DNA of 64,000 bases, taken from contig NC_017249.1 of NCBI RefSeq assembly GCF_000284375.1, forward strand, positions 5,930,001 to 5,994,000, given 5' to 3'. This document shows, one piece after another, positions 8,988-17,940 of the stretch (position 1 is the stretch's first letter; each line of letters opens with the position of its first letter). The position numbers and the translations under genes were made by a program. The stretch is from Bradyrhizobium japonicum USDA 6. Lineage in GTDB: Bacteria > Pseudomonadota > Alphaproteobacteria > Rhizobiales > Xanthobacteraceae. The notes under the pieces are model-generated. The model made no database searches. It was not told the origin of the DNA and saw only the letters and a list, made by a program, of their open reading frames with translations.

Positions 8988-10129
8988 CGCGCGCCCTCGA
9001 TCAATTTGCGCGCCACGATGAGCCGCATGATTTCATTGGTGCCTTCGAGGATCTGGTGCACGCGCAGATCGCGCACGATCTTCTCGATGCCGTATTCGCT
9101 GAGATAGCCGTAGCCGCCATGGAGCTGGAGCGCGTGGTTGGCGACCTCGAAGCCGACATCGGTGCCGAAGCGCTTTGCCATCGCGCACAGCATGGTGGCA
9201 TCAGGGTCCTTGCGGTCGAGCGCGGCGGCGGCGCGCCACAGGAAAGTGCGCGCCGCCTCGAGCTCGATCGCCATGTCGGCGAGCCGGAATTGCAATGCCT
9301 GGAATTCGTCGAGACGTTTTCCAAAGGCCTTGCGTTCCTTCATGTAGGCGCGCGCCTTGTCGAGCGCGGTCTGCGCGCCGCCGAGCGAGCATGCGGTGAT
9401 GTTGAGGCGGCCGCCGTCGAGGCCGGCCATCGCGATCTTGAAGCCGATGCCCTCCTCGCCCAGCCGGTTCGCGACCGGCACGCGCGCGTTCTCGAACATC
9501 ACGGCGCGGGTCGGCTGCGCATTCCAGCCCATCTTGCGCTCATTGGCGCCGTAGGAGACGCCGGGCGTGTTGCCGTCGATCACGAGGGTCGAGACGCCGC
9601 CGGCGCCGTCGCCGCCGGTTCGGACCATGGCGACAAGGAGATCCGTGCCGCCGGCGCCGGAGATGAACTGCTTCTGGCCGTTGAGGACGTAATGATCGCC
9701 GTCGCGCACGGCACGGGTGCGCAGCGCTGCCGCATCGGAGCCGGCGCCTGGTTCGGTCAGGCAGTAGCTCGCGATCAGCTCCATCGAGCAGAGTTTCGGC
9801 AACCATTTGTGGCGCTGGGTGTCGCTGCCGAAGGCATCGATCATCCAGGACGCCATGTTGTGGATGGAGATGAAGGCCGAGGTGGTCGGACAGCCCGTCG
9901 CCAGCGCCTCGAAGATCAGCGCCGCGTCGAACCGAGTCATCGCGGAACCACCGACATCCTCGCGGATGTAGATGCCGCCCATGCCGAGGGTCGCCGCCTC
10001 GCGCATCACGTCGACGGGGAAATGCTTCTCCTCGTCCCAGCGCAACGCGTGCGGCGCGATCTTCTCGGCCGCAAACGCCAACGCCATGTCGCGAACCGCG
10101 ACCTGATCCTCGTTCAGAGCGAACTGCAT
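8984..10129 (-). CDS. Acyl-CoA dehydrogenase, probable isobutyryl-CoA dehydrogenase
   Basis: 381 residues, standard acyl-CoA dehydrogenase length. YCLTEPGAGSDAAAL (about 128-142) is the FAD/substrate signature, QFISGAGGTD and QLHGGYGYLSEYGIEKIVRD are present, and the catalytic Glu is in HQILEGTNEIMRL near residue 365. The family oxidises acyl-CoA to 2-enoyl-CoA and passes electrons to ETF. Location between mmsA and HIBCH makes isobutyryl-CoA the likely substrate; this is context, not motif, evidence. Confidence 0.9.
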   Translation of the reverse strand: MQFALNEDQVAVRDMALAFAAEKIAPHALRWDEEKHFPVDVMREAATLGMGGIYIREDVGGSAMTRFDAALIFEALATGCPTTSAFISIHNMASWMIDAFGSDTQRHKWLPKLCSMELIASYCLTEPGAGSDAAALRTRAVRDGDHYVLNGQKQFISGAGGTDLLVAMVRTGGDGAGGVSTLVIDGNTPGVSYGANERKMGWNAQPTRAVMFENARVPVANRLGEEGIGFKIAMAGLDGGRLNITACSLGGAQTALDKARAYMKERKAFGKRLDEFQALQFRLADMAIELEAARTFLWRAAAALDRKDPDATMLCAMAKRFGTDVGFEVANHALQLHGGYGYLSEYGIEKIVRDLRVHQILEGTNEIMRLIVARKLIEGAR

Positions 10130-10151
10130 GCCGGGCTGCTCATTTTTCTCT

Positions 10152-10237
10152 CGTCATTGCGAGCGAAGCGAAGCAATCCAGACTGTCTCCGCGGAAAGAT
10201 GCTGGATTGCTTCGTCGCTACGCTCCTCGCAATGACG
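10152..10237. repeat. Palindromic intergenic repeat (CGTCATTGCGAGCGAAGCG family)
   Basis: CGTCATTGCGAGCGAAGCGA with AAGCAATCCAG forms the left arm; CTGGATTGCTTCGTCGCTACG with CTCGCAATGACG forms the right arm. An almost perfect hairpin of about 35-bp arms sits inside the operon between mmsA and the acyl-CoA dehydrogenase gene. A near-identical copy is at 54106 and a decayed one at 29822. Confidence 0.85.
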
Positions 10238-10247
10238 GCCGAGGAAA

Positions 10248-11744
<1,497 letters not shown>

Positions 11745-11776
11745 GGAATGATCTCCTGAGGTCGAGCGTGAACGCT

Positions 11777-11811
11777 TTGACAAATCCTATCGACCTGCAT
11801 TTTATAGGATT
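11777..11811. promoter_or_regulatory. Divergent control region between mmsA and lysR with 8-bp dyad
   Basis: AATCCTAT at 11783-11790 and ATAGGATT at 11804-11811 form a perfect inverted repeat with a 13-base spacer, midway between the mmsA start (11744) and the regulator start (11846). TTGACA at 11777-11782 is a consensus -35 on the plus strand, with TTTATA 18 bases downstream, which would serve the lysR gene. LysR proteins commonly bind such dyads, so this is a plausible shared operator; not proven. Confidence 0.5.
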
Positions 11812-11845
11812 CAAGTCTGAGATAATGCACCATAGATGTGCGAAA

Positions 11846-12754
11846 ATGCTGGATCAAGGTAGCATCGACTGGGACGACTTCCGCTTCGTGCTGGCCATCG
11901 TGCGGGGCGGCTCGGTTTCGGCTGCGGCCAAGCAGCTCGGAGTGGACCACGCCACCGTGATCCGCCGTGTCGACCGGCTGGAGAGACACCTCTCGGCGAA
12001 GCTGTTTGACCGGCGCAAGACCGGCTATCTCCTCACCGAGGCCGGCCAGCGCGTCGCCGACAGCGCGGAAGCCATGGAATCGACCATCGTCGCCAACCAG
12101 GAGCAGGTCGGCGGCTCGGTGGCGCGGCTGACCGGCACGGTGCGGATCGGCGCGCCCGACGGGTTCGGCACCGCCTTCCTGGCGCCGCGGCTGGCGCCGT
12201 TCGCGGATCGCTATCCCGACCTCGATCTGCAACTTGTGGCCACCGCGCGGCTGTTCAGTCTCTCCAAGCGCGAAGCCGATATCGCGATCAGCCTGACCAT
12301 GCCGAAGGAAGGCCGCATCGTCGGCCGCAAGCTCCTGGACTACCGCCTCGGGCTTTATGCGGCGCCGGCCTATCTCGACCGTTTCCCGAAGATCACCTCG
12401 CGGCAGGATCTGCCGCAGCATCGCTTCGTCGGCTATATCGAGGAGCTCCTGTTCACGCCCGAGCTCGATTACCTCCCGCAGGTATCGCCGCGGATTTCGG
12501 CGCGCTTCCGCAGCGCCAATCTGATCGCGCAGCTCAATTCCACGCTCGCGGGCTTCGGCATCGCCGTGCTCCCGCATTTCATGGCGAGTGATTATCCGCA
12601 GCTGGTGGCGGTGCTGCCGGAGGAGATATCTATCACGCGGACGTTCTGGATGCTGATGCACGCGGACAGCAAGGACCTCGCGCGGATCCGCGCGGTGGCC
12701 GACTACATCTGCGAGATCGTGGAGCGCGAGCGGGCGTTGTTTGCGGGGCGGTAA
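11846..12754 (+). CDS. LysR-family transcriptional regulator of the valine locus
   Basis: 302 residues from ATG 11846 (MLDQGSIDWDDF); an upstream ATG at 11825 is also possible. The helix-turn-helix is ILAIVRGGSVSAAAKQLGV-like (about 16-45) with VDHATVIRRVDRLERHLSA as recognition helix. A PBP2-type effector domain follows. The consensus -35 at 11777 and dyad lie upstream, which argues against any start before 11811. By position it should control mmsA and the following genes; the inducer is unknown. Confidence 0.85.
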   Translation: MLDQGSIDWDDFRFVLAIVRGGSVSAAAKQLGVDHATVIRRVDRLERHLSAKLFDRRKTGYLLTEAGQRVADSAEAMESTIVANQEQVGGSVARLTGTVRIGAPDGFGTAFLAPRLAPFADRYPDLDLQLVATARLFSLSKREADIAISLTMPKEGRIVGRKLLDYRLGLYAAPAYLDRFPKITSRQDLPQHRFVGYIEELLFTPELDYLPQVSPRISARFRSANLIAQLNSTLAGFGIAVLPHFMASDYPQLVAVLPEEISITRTFWMLMHADSKDLARIRAVADYICEIVERERALFAGR

Positions 12755-12764
12755 GGACGGTCTC

Positions 12765-12857
12765 GTAGGGTGGGCAAAGCGAAAGCGTTCCCACCATGTC
12801 TCTTGCGGGCGTAGAGAGATGGTGGGCACGGCGCTGGAGCGCCTTTGCCCACCCTAC
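12765..12857. repeat. Palindromic intergenic repeat (GTAGGGTGGGCAAAGCG family)
   Basis: GTAGGGTGGGCAAAGCGAAA at one end pairs with CGCCTTTGCCCACCCTAC at the other, and the inner TTCCCACCATGTCTCT pairs with AGAGATGGTGGGCA. The hairpin lies between the convergent lysR and tetR genes and may act as a bidirectional terminator. Same family as 42451 and related to 1129. Confidence 0.8.
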
Positions 12858-12863
12858 CGCATC

Positions 12864-13484
12864 TCAGTTCTGCTTCGCCTTCTTCGCCGCCGTCACCTTC
12901 GGCTCGCGCTTCGCGCCATCGAGCGCGCTGTCCTTGCCGGCCTTCAGCACCTCGTCCGACAGTTCGCTGGATCCTGCAATGCGCGCCAGCAGCATGGCGC
13001 CGGCCATCGTCGCAAGCGTCGCGATGGCCTGCTTGCGCGCGGCCTTGCGCGGCAGGTTGGGGATGAAATCGGTCATCATCTCGACCATCTCGTCCAGCTT
13101 TCCGGCAAAGGCCTTGCGCGTCTTCGGGCTCTCACGGGCGATCTCGGCGCCCAGCGCCGGAATCGAGCAGCCGTGGCCGGGATTGTCCCGATGCAACGCC
13201 GAGAGATAGGTCTCGACGATCTGGGTCAGTTGCTTTTCGGGCGCGATCTGATCGGACTGCTTGCGCCAGTGCTCCATCGAGCGGTCCATGGCGTAGGCAA
13301 AGGCCTCGATCACCAGCGCCTCGCGCGAGTCGAAATGCGCGTAGAAGCCCCCATGGGTCAGGCCGGCCTCCTTCATGAGGTCGGCGACGCCGATGCCGTG
13401 GGCGCCTTTTTCCCGCAGCCGCACGGAGGCCTTCTTCACGATTCGGTCGTGGGTTTCCTGCTTGTGTTCCCGGGAATAGCGCAT
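12864..13484 (-). CDS. TetR-family transcriptional regulator
   Basis: 206 residues. N-terminal DNA-binding domain: RIVKKASVRLREKGAHGIGV then VADLMKEAGLTHGGFYAHFD (about 32-51), the typical TetR helix-turn-helix with the GGFYAHF signature of the AcrR-like subgroup. The C-terminal ligand domain carries GCSIPALGAEIA, as in TetR_C_11-type regulators; the tail is Lys-rich. The thioesterase gene starts 600 bases upstream on the same strand, and the palindrome at 14097 is a candidate binding site. Ligand unknown. Confidence 0.85.
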   Translation of the reverse strand: MRYSREHKQETHDRIVKKASVRLREKGAHGIGVADLMKEAGLTHGGFYAHFDSREALVIEAFAYAMDRSMEHWRKQSDQIAPEKQLTQIVETYLSALHRDNPGHGCSIPALGAEIARESPKTRKAFAGKLDEMVEMMTDFIPNLPRKAARKQAIATLATMAGAMLLARIAGSSELSDEVLKAGKDSALDGAKREPKVTAAKKAKQN

Positions 13485-13553
13485 GCGGGTCTCATTGAAT
13501 GTCGGAGATCATCTCATAACACAGAAATGGACCAGGCGGTGCATTAATTCATG

Positions 13554-14084
13554 TTAAGTTGTCGCGCCAATCATGGAAAAGGTTGCAGTTGCATGGACTG
13601 CGAGCGCACCCTTGCCGTCGCGGACAAAGCCCTCGGTGTAGCTGGTCTGGCGTCCCAGCTTGATGATCTTGCCTTCGGCCGAGATCAGCCCGGAACGTAC
13701 CGACAGCGGGCGCAGGAAGGTCATTTTCAGGTCGAGGGTCACGGACGACTGCCCGGGCTCCAGCCGCGTCGAGATGGCGCAGCCCATGGCGGTATCGATC
13801 AGCGCCGCGGCGGTCGCGCCGTGCAGGAGGCCGATGGTATTTTCGAGATCCTCGCGTGGCTCCAGTTCCATCACGATCCGACCCGGTTCGACCACCGCCA
13901 TGGTGAAACCGATCAACTTTGCGAACGGCGGCGGCGGCAGCCGGCCGTCGAGGATTCCCAGCATCGCGTCCATGCCCGAAAGCCCCATCGCTGCTTTTGC
14001 AACCGGCGCAGGCACCTGCCAATCCACCACGCGCTCACGCCGCTGCGCGGGCGAAAACAGGTCGAGTTGATCGTTACGGGTCAT
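13554..14084 (-). CDS. PaaI-family hotdog thioesterase
   Basis: 176 residues with one hotdog domain. LLHGATAAALIDTAMGCAIS (about 97-116) is the PaaI/YdiI-type active-site helix, and SVTLDLKMTFLRPLSVRSGL and TEGFVRDGKGALAVHATATF follow. Such enzymes hydrolyse acyl-CoA, often aryl-acetyl or hydroxybenzoyl CoA. The gene starts 12 bases from a perfect palindrome (14097-14114) and diverges from an enoyl-CoA hydratase gene. Substrate unknown. Confidence 0.85.
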   Translation of the reverse strand: MTRNDQLDLFSPAQRRERVVDWQVPAPVAKAAMGLSGMDAMLGILDGRLPPPPFAKLIGFTMAVVEPGRIVMELEPREDLENTIGLLHGATAAALIDTAMGCAISTRLEPGQSSVTLDLKMTFLRPLSVRSGLISAEGKIIKLGRQTSYTEGFVRDGKGALAVHATATFSMIGATT

Positions 14085-14096
14085 GGCGGCCTCTTT

Positions 14097-14114
14097 GTAT
14101 GATATATGTCATAC
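14097..14114. promoter_or_regulatory. 18-bp perfect palindrome, candidate TetR operator
   Basis: GTATGATATATGTCATAC: 6-bp arms GTATGA/TCATAC with a 6-base spacer TATATG, in an AT-rich patch of GC-rich DNA between the divergent thioesterase and enoyl-CoA hydratase genes. Size, symmetry and position fit a TetR-family operator, and a TetR gene lies next to the thioesterase gene. Binding is inferred. Confidence 0.6.
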
Positions 14115-14237
14115 TATGTCACGAACTTCACGATGGCAACTCTGTCCCCCACCCGCTTGACAAGCAGGGCGTTTCGGCACCGAAGTGATCCCGACCCGCG
14201 CGCCTCGCGCATGTCCACGAAACCTTCGAGATGCCCG

Positions 14238-15008
14238 ATGGAAATGCTCAACAATCACTGCGGCGTGACGCGCGATGCGCGCGGCGTCGTTCATGTCGCG
14301 ATCTGCAACGCCGGCCCGCTCAACATTCTGGGCTCGCCCGTCACCGATGCCGTGCGCGAAGGCCTGCAGACCCTCGCGACCGACCGCAGCATCCGCGTCG
14401 TGGTGCTGCGCGGCCAGAACGAGAAGAGCATGATCGGCGGCGCCGACATCAAGGAGATGGCCAAGCTCGACCAGAAGTCAGCCGAAGCCTTCATCAGCCG
14501 CCTGCGCGATCTCTGCGAGGCCGTGCGCCAATTCCCGGCCCCGGTGATCGCGCGGATGCCGGGCTGGTGCCTCGGCGGCGGCCTCGAAGTCGCCGCCGCC
14601 TGCGATTTCAGGATCGCTGCACACGATGCGCATTTCGGCATGCCGGAGGTCCGCGTCGGCATCCCCTCTGTGATCCACGCCGCCCTGCTGCCGCGCCTGA
14701 TCGGCTGGGCCCGCGCCCGCTGGCTGGTGATGACGGCGGAGAACATCGACGCGCCGACCGCGCTGGCCTGGGGACTGGTGGACAAGGTCGCGCCGGACGG
14801 TGGATTGGATGCCGAGGTCGAACACGTTGTGAAGGCGCTGCTCGAATGCGGCCCCGAGGCGCTGCGCTCGCAAAAGGCGCTGCTGCGGCAATGGGAGGAA
14901 CTGCCGCTGACGGAGTCGGTAAATCTCAGCGTCAAGGTGTTCGGCGAGTCGTTCCTGACGGACGAGCCGACGCGGCTGATGGGCGCGTTTGTGAACAGGA
15001 AGCGGTAG
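14238..15008 (+). CDS. Enoyl-CoA hydratase/isomerase family protein
   Basis: 256 residues from ATG 14238 (MEMLNNHCG); ATG 14211 would add nine residues. The crotonase oxyanion-hole motif MIGGADIKEMAK (about 73-84) and PGWCLGGGLEVAAACDFRIA (about 113-132) are clear, then FGMPEVRVGIPSVIHAALLPRLIG. The Glu of MPEV is the likely acid/base residue; the second acid usual in true hydratases is not obvious, so an isomerase or side-chain role is possible. Diverges from the thioesterase gene with a shared palindrome. Confidence 0.85.
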   Translation: MEMLNNHCGVTRDARGVVHVAICNAGPLNILGSPVTDAVREGLQTLATDRSIRVVVLRGQNEKSMIGGADIKEMAKLDQKSAEAFISRLRDLCEAVRQFPAPVIARMPGWCLGGGLEVAAACDFRIAAHDAHFGMPEVRVGIPSVIHAALLPRLIGWARARWLVMTAENIDAPTALAWGLVDKVAPDGGLDAEVEHVVKALLECGPEALRSQKALLRQWEELPLTESVNLSVKVFGESFLTDEPTRLMGAFVNRKR

Positions 15009-15047
15009 GCGCTGGACGAGGGTGCCGTGATCGTTCCGCATGATGCT

Positions 15048-15168
15048 GTCATCGCCCGCCTTGTGCGCAATTGCGCACTGGGGCGGGCGATCCAGTATTC
15101 CAGAGGCCGTGCGTGGATACGGAGAGGCCGCGGCGTACTGGATGCCCCGCTCTCGCGGGGCATGACAC
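15048..15168. repeat. Intergenic palindromic element with GTGCGCAATTGCGCAC core
   Basis: GTCATCGCCCGCC pairs with GGGCGGGCGAT around the perfect 16-bp palindrome GTGCGCAATTGCGCAC at 15063-15078. A second stem, GATGCCCCGC/GCGGGGCATGAC, closes the element. It occupies most of the 326-base gap between the enoyl-CoA hydratase and thiolase genes, where I see no gene. The same core recurs at 24146. Confidence 0.75.
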
Positions 15169-15334
15169 CGTCATTGGGGAAGCGCCTTCGTTTCCATGGT
15201 CACAGCCCCTCCTCCGATCGAACGACCAAATCTCATCCGAACCACGACAATTTCTCATGCCGGCCGCGGTTGCATTTTTTGCGCCGCATCATATGATGAC
15301 CATAATCTTTTCCGCCATCGCTGGGAGTTTCATC

Positions 15335-16531
15335 ATGGCCGAAGCCGCCGATCCCGTCGTCATCGTCTCCGCCGCCCGCACCCCGCTCGGCCGCTTCATG
15401 GGCGAATTGTCGCCGCTGGCCGCGCACAAGCTCGGATCGCATGTGATTGGGGCTGCGCTGGAGCGCGCGAAACTTGCGCCGGAGAAAATCGACGAGGTCT
15501 TCATGGGCTGTGTGCTGCCGGCCGGACAAGGCCAGGCGCCGGCGCGCCAGGCGACACGTAGCGCCGGCCTGCCCGACGCCACGGGCGCGACCACGGTCAA
15601 CAAGGTCTGCGGCTCCGGCATGAAGGCCACCATGCTGGCGCACGACATCATCCGCGCCGGCTCGGCCGAGATCGTCGTCTCCGGCGGCATGGAGAGCATG
15701 AGCAACGCGCCCTATCTCCTCGCCAAGGCGCGCGGTGGCTACCGCGCCGGGCACGACCGCATCATCGACCACATGATGATGGACGGACTGGAGGATGCCT
15801 ACGAGACCGGCCGCTCCATGGGCGATTTCGGCGAAGCCACCGCGGAAGCCTATCAGTTCACCCGCAAGGACCAGGATGCCTATGCGATGGAGACGCTGAG
15901 CCGCGCGCGCAAGGCAGTCGAGGGCGGCGCGTTCAAGGCCGAGATCGCGCCGATCACGCTCACCGAGAAAGCAGGCCCACGTATCATCGCCAATGACGAG
16001 CATCCGCTGAAGGTCGACCCGGCCAAAATTCCCGGCCTGAAGCCGGCGTTCCGCGCCAACGGCACCATCACGCCGGCCGCCTCCTCCGCCAATGCCGACG
16101 GCGCCGCCGCGCTGGTGCTGACGAAGCGCTCGCTGGCTGATCGCAACGGCCTGCCGGCAATTGCCGAGATCAAGGGCCACGCCACCCACAGCCAGGAGCC
16201 GCAATGGTTCACGACGGCGCCGATCCCGGCGATCCGCAAGCTCCTCGACAAGGTCGGCTGGAGCGCCGGCGACGTGGATCTGTTCGAGATCAACGAGGCC
16301 TTCGCGGTGGTGGCGATGGCGGCGCAGCGCGACCTCGGCATCCCGCGCGACAAGCTGAACATCAACGGCGGCGCCTGCGCGCTCGGCCATCCCATCGGCG
16401 CGACCGGCGCGCGGCTGATCGTGACGCTGCTGCACGCGCTCGAGGCGCAGAATCTCAAGCGCGGCGTCGCGGCACTCTGCATTGGCGGCGGTGAAGCCAC
16501 GGCCATCGCCGTGGAGCGTCTGACGCACTGA
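15335..16531 (+). CDS. Acetyl-CoA C-acetyltransferase (thiolase)
   Basis: 398 residues from ATG 15335 (MAEAADPVVIVSAARTP). Full biosynthetic/degradative thiolase motifs: nucleophile Cys in VNKVCGSGMKA (about residue 92), NINEAFAVVAMAA-like NE segment, GGACALGHPIGATGAR with the His, and the C-terminal CIGGGEATAI with the second Cys. It condenses two acetyl-CoA or cleaves 3-ketoacyl-CoA. An upstream in-frame stretch lies within the intergenic repeat and is not coding. Confidence 0.92.
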   Translation: MAEAADPVVIVSAARTPLGRFMGELSPLAAHKLGSHVIGAALERAKLAPEKIDEVFMGCVLPAGQGQAPARQATRSAGLPDATGATTVNKVCGSGMKATMLAHDIIRAGSAEIVVSGGMESMSNAPYLLAKARGGYRAGHDRIIDHMMMDGLEDAYETGRSMGDFGEATAEAYQFTRKDQDAYAMETLSRARKAVEGGAFKAEIAPITLTEKAGPRIIANDEHPLKVDPAKIPGLKPAFRANGTITPAASSANADGAAALVLTKRSLADRNGLPAIAEIKGHATHSQEPQWFTTAPIPAIRKLLDKVGWSAGDVDLFEINEAFAVVAMAAQRDLGIPRDKLNINGGACALGHPIGATGARLIVTLLHALEAQNLKRGVAALCIGGGEATAIAVERLTH

Positions 16532-16534
16532 CCA

Positions 16535-16583
16535 AGACACGTCCGAAAATGAGGGAACTCTGTCATTTTCGACAGACACGTCC
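16535..16583. promoter_or_regulatory. Inverted repeat nested in direct repeats, downstream of thiolase
   Basis: CGAAAATGA (16544-16552) and TCATTTTCG (16563-16571) form a 9-bp stem with a 10-base loop; the hairpin is bracketed by identical AGACACGTCC copies at 16535 and 16574. It lies just after the thiolase stop and 60-110 bases before the MFS start, so it may be a terminator, an operator or both. No T-run follows. Confidence 0.45.
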
Positions 16584-16644
16584 CGTGCCATTCTGCAAGC
16601 TCGTGCAGGTGTTTCAAAACCTGCCCATCAAACATTGAGGCCCA

Positions 16645-17940
16645 ATGATCTCGAACTGGCTCGCGGCAGCACTCGGCCGCCGCAATATCCACTACGGCTG
16701 GGTGATGGTCGGCGTGACCTTCCTCACCGCGCTGATCAGCGCCGGCACGGTCGGTGCGCCCGGCGTGTTCATCGTCCCGCTTCAGCACGAGTTCGGCTGG
16801 AGCACGGCGCAGATTTCCTCCGCGCTGTCGATCCGCTTCATCCTGTTCGGGCTGATGGCGCCGTTCGCGGCCGCGCTTCTCAACCGCTACGGCCTGCGCA
16901 ACGTCACGCTGGCCGCCCAGCTCATCGTCGTCTCGGCGCTGGTCCTTTCGCTCGGCATGACGCAGGTCTGGCAGCTCGTGTTGCTGTGGGGCGTCGTGAT
17001 CGGCATCGGCACCGGCATGACCGCGCTGGTGCTGGGCGCCACCATAGCGACGCGCTGGTTCGCCGCGCGGCGCGGCCTCGTCGTCGGCATCATGACTGCG
17101 AGCGTCGCCACCGGCCAGCTCGTATTCCTGCCGCTGCTCGCAAGCCTGACCGAGCGTTACGGCTGGCGGCTCGCGCTCGGCTTCGTCTGCATTGCGCTGG
17201 GCGTCTCCGCCGTTGCGGTTCTCCTCGCGATGCGCGACAGGCCGAGCGACGTGGGCCTGCGCCCGTTCGGCGACGAAGGCACCGAGCCCCTGCCGGCCCC
17301 GCCGGTCAGCCATGGCTCGATCACGGGCGTGGCGCTCGGCACGCTGCGCGACGCCTCGAAGTCGCGCGCGTTCTGGATCCTGTTTGCGACCTTCTTCGTC
17401 TGCGGCGCGTCGACCAACGGCCTCGTCCAGGTCCACCTGATCCCGATGTGCCTCGATTTCGGCATCCCGCAGGTGCAGGCCGCAAGCCTGCTCGCCGCGA
17501 TGGGCATCTTCGACTTCTTCGGCACCATCATGTCGGGCTGGCTGTCGGACCGCTACGACAACCGCTACCTCCTGTTCTGGTACTACGGCTTGCGCGGGCT
17601 GTCGCTGATCTTCCTGCCCTTCAGCGACTTCTCGTTCTACGGGCTGTCGATCTTCGCGATGTTCTACGGGCTCGACTGGATCGCCACGGTGCCGCCGACG
17701 GTGCGGCTCACCGCGCAGAAGTTCGGACCCGAGCGCGCCAACCTGGTGTTCGGCTGGATCTTTGCCGGCCATCAGCTCGGTGCAGGCACCGCGGCGTTCG
17801 GCGCCGGTTTCTCGCGGACGGTCTATGAGAGCTACCTGCCTGCGTTCTTCATCGCCGGCGCGCTCTGCGTGTTCGCCTCGCTGATCGTGCTGGCGCTGTC
17901 GCGGCAACCGAAGGCCGAGCCGAAGCCGGCGATGGCCTAG
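16645..17940 (+). CDS. Major facilitator superfamily transporter (monocarboxylate/oxalate-formate-like)
   Basis: 431 residues with twelve predicted membrane segments. It starts with NIHYGWVMVGVTFLTALISA, typical of the OFA/monocarboxylate porter branch, has RYGLRN after segment 2, TRWFAARRGLVVGIMTA (about 132-148), SGWLSDRYDNRYLLFW as the second-half loop 8-9 motif. Expected role: uptake or exchange of an organic anion across the inner membrane. GAGG lies 7-8 bases before the ATG. The stop codon overlaps that of the convergent porin gene. Confidence 0.85.
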   Translation: MISNWLAAALGRRNIHYGWVMVGVTFLTALISAGTVGAPGVFIVPLQHEFGWSTAQISSALSIRFILFGLMAPFAAALLNRYGLRNVTLAAQLIVVSALVLSLGMTQVWQLVLLWGVVIGIGTGMTALVLGATIATRWFAARRGLVVGIMTASVATGQLVFLPLLASLTERYGWRLALGFVCIALGVSAVAVLLAMRDRPSDVGLRPFGDEGTEPLPAPPVSHGSITGVALGTLRDASKSRAFWILFATFFVCGASTNGLVQVHLIPMCLDFGIPQVQAASLLAAMGIFDFFGTIMSGWLSDRYDNRYLLFWYYGLRGLSLIFLPFSDFSFYGLSIFAMFYGLDWIATVPPTVRLTAQKFGPERANLVFGWIFAGHQLGAGTAAFGAGFSRTVYESYLPAFFIAGALCVFASLIVLALSRQPKAEPKPAMA

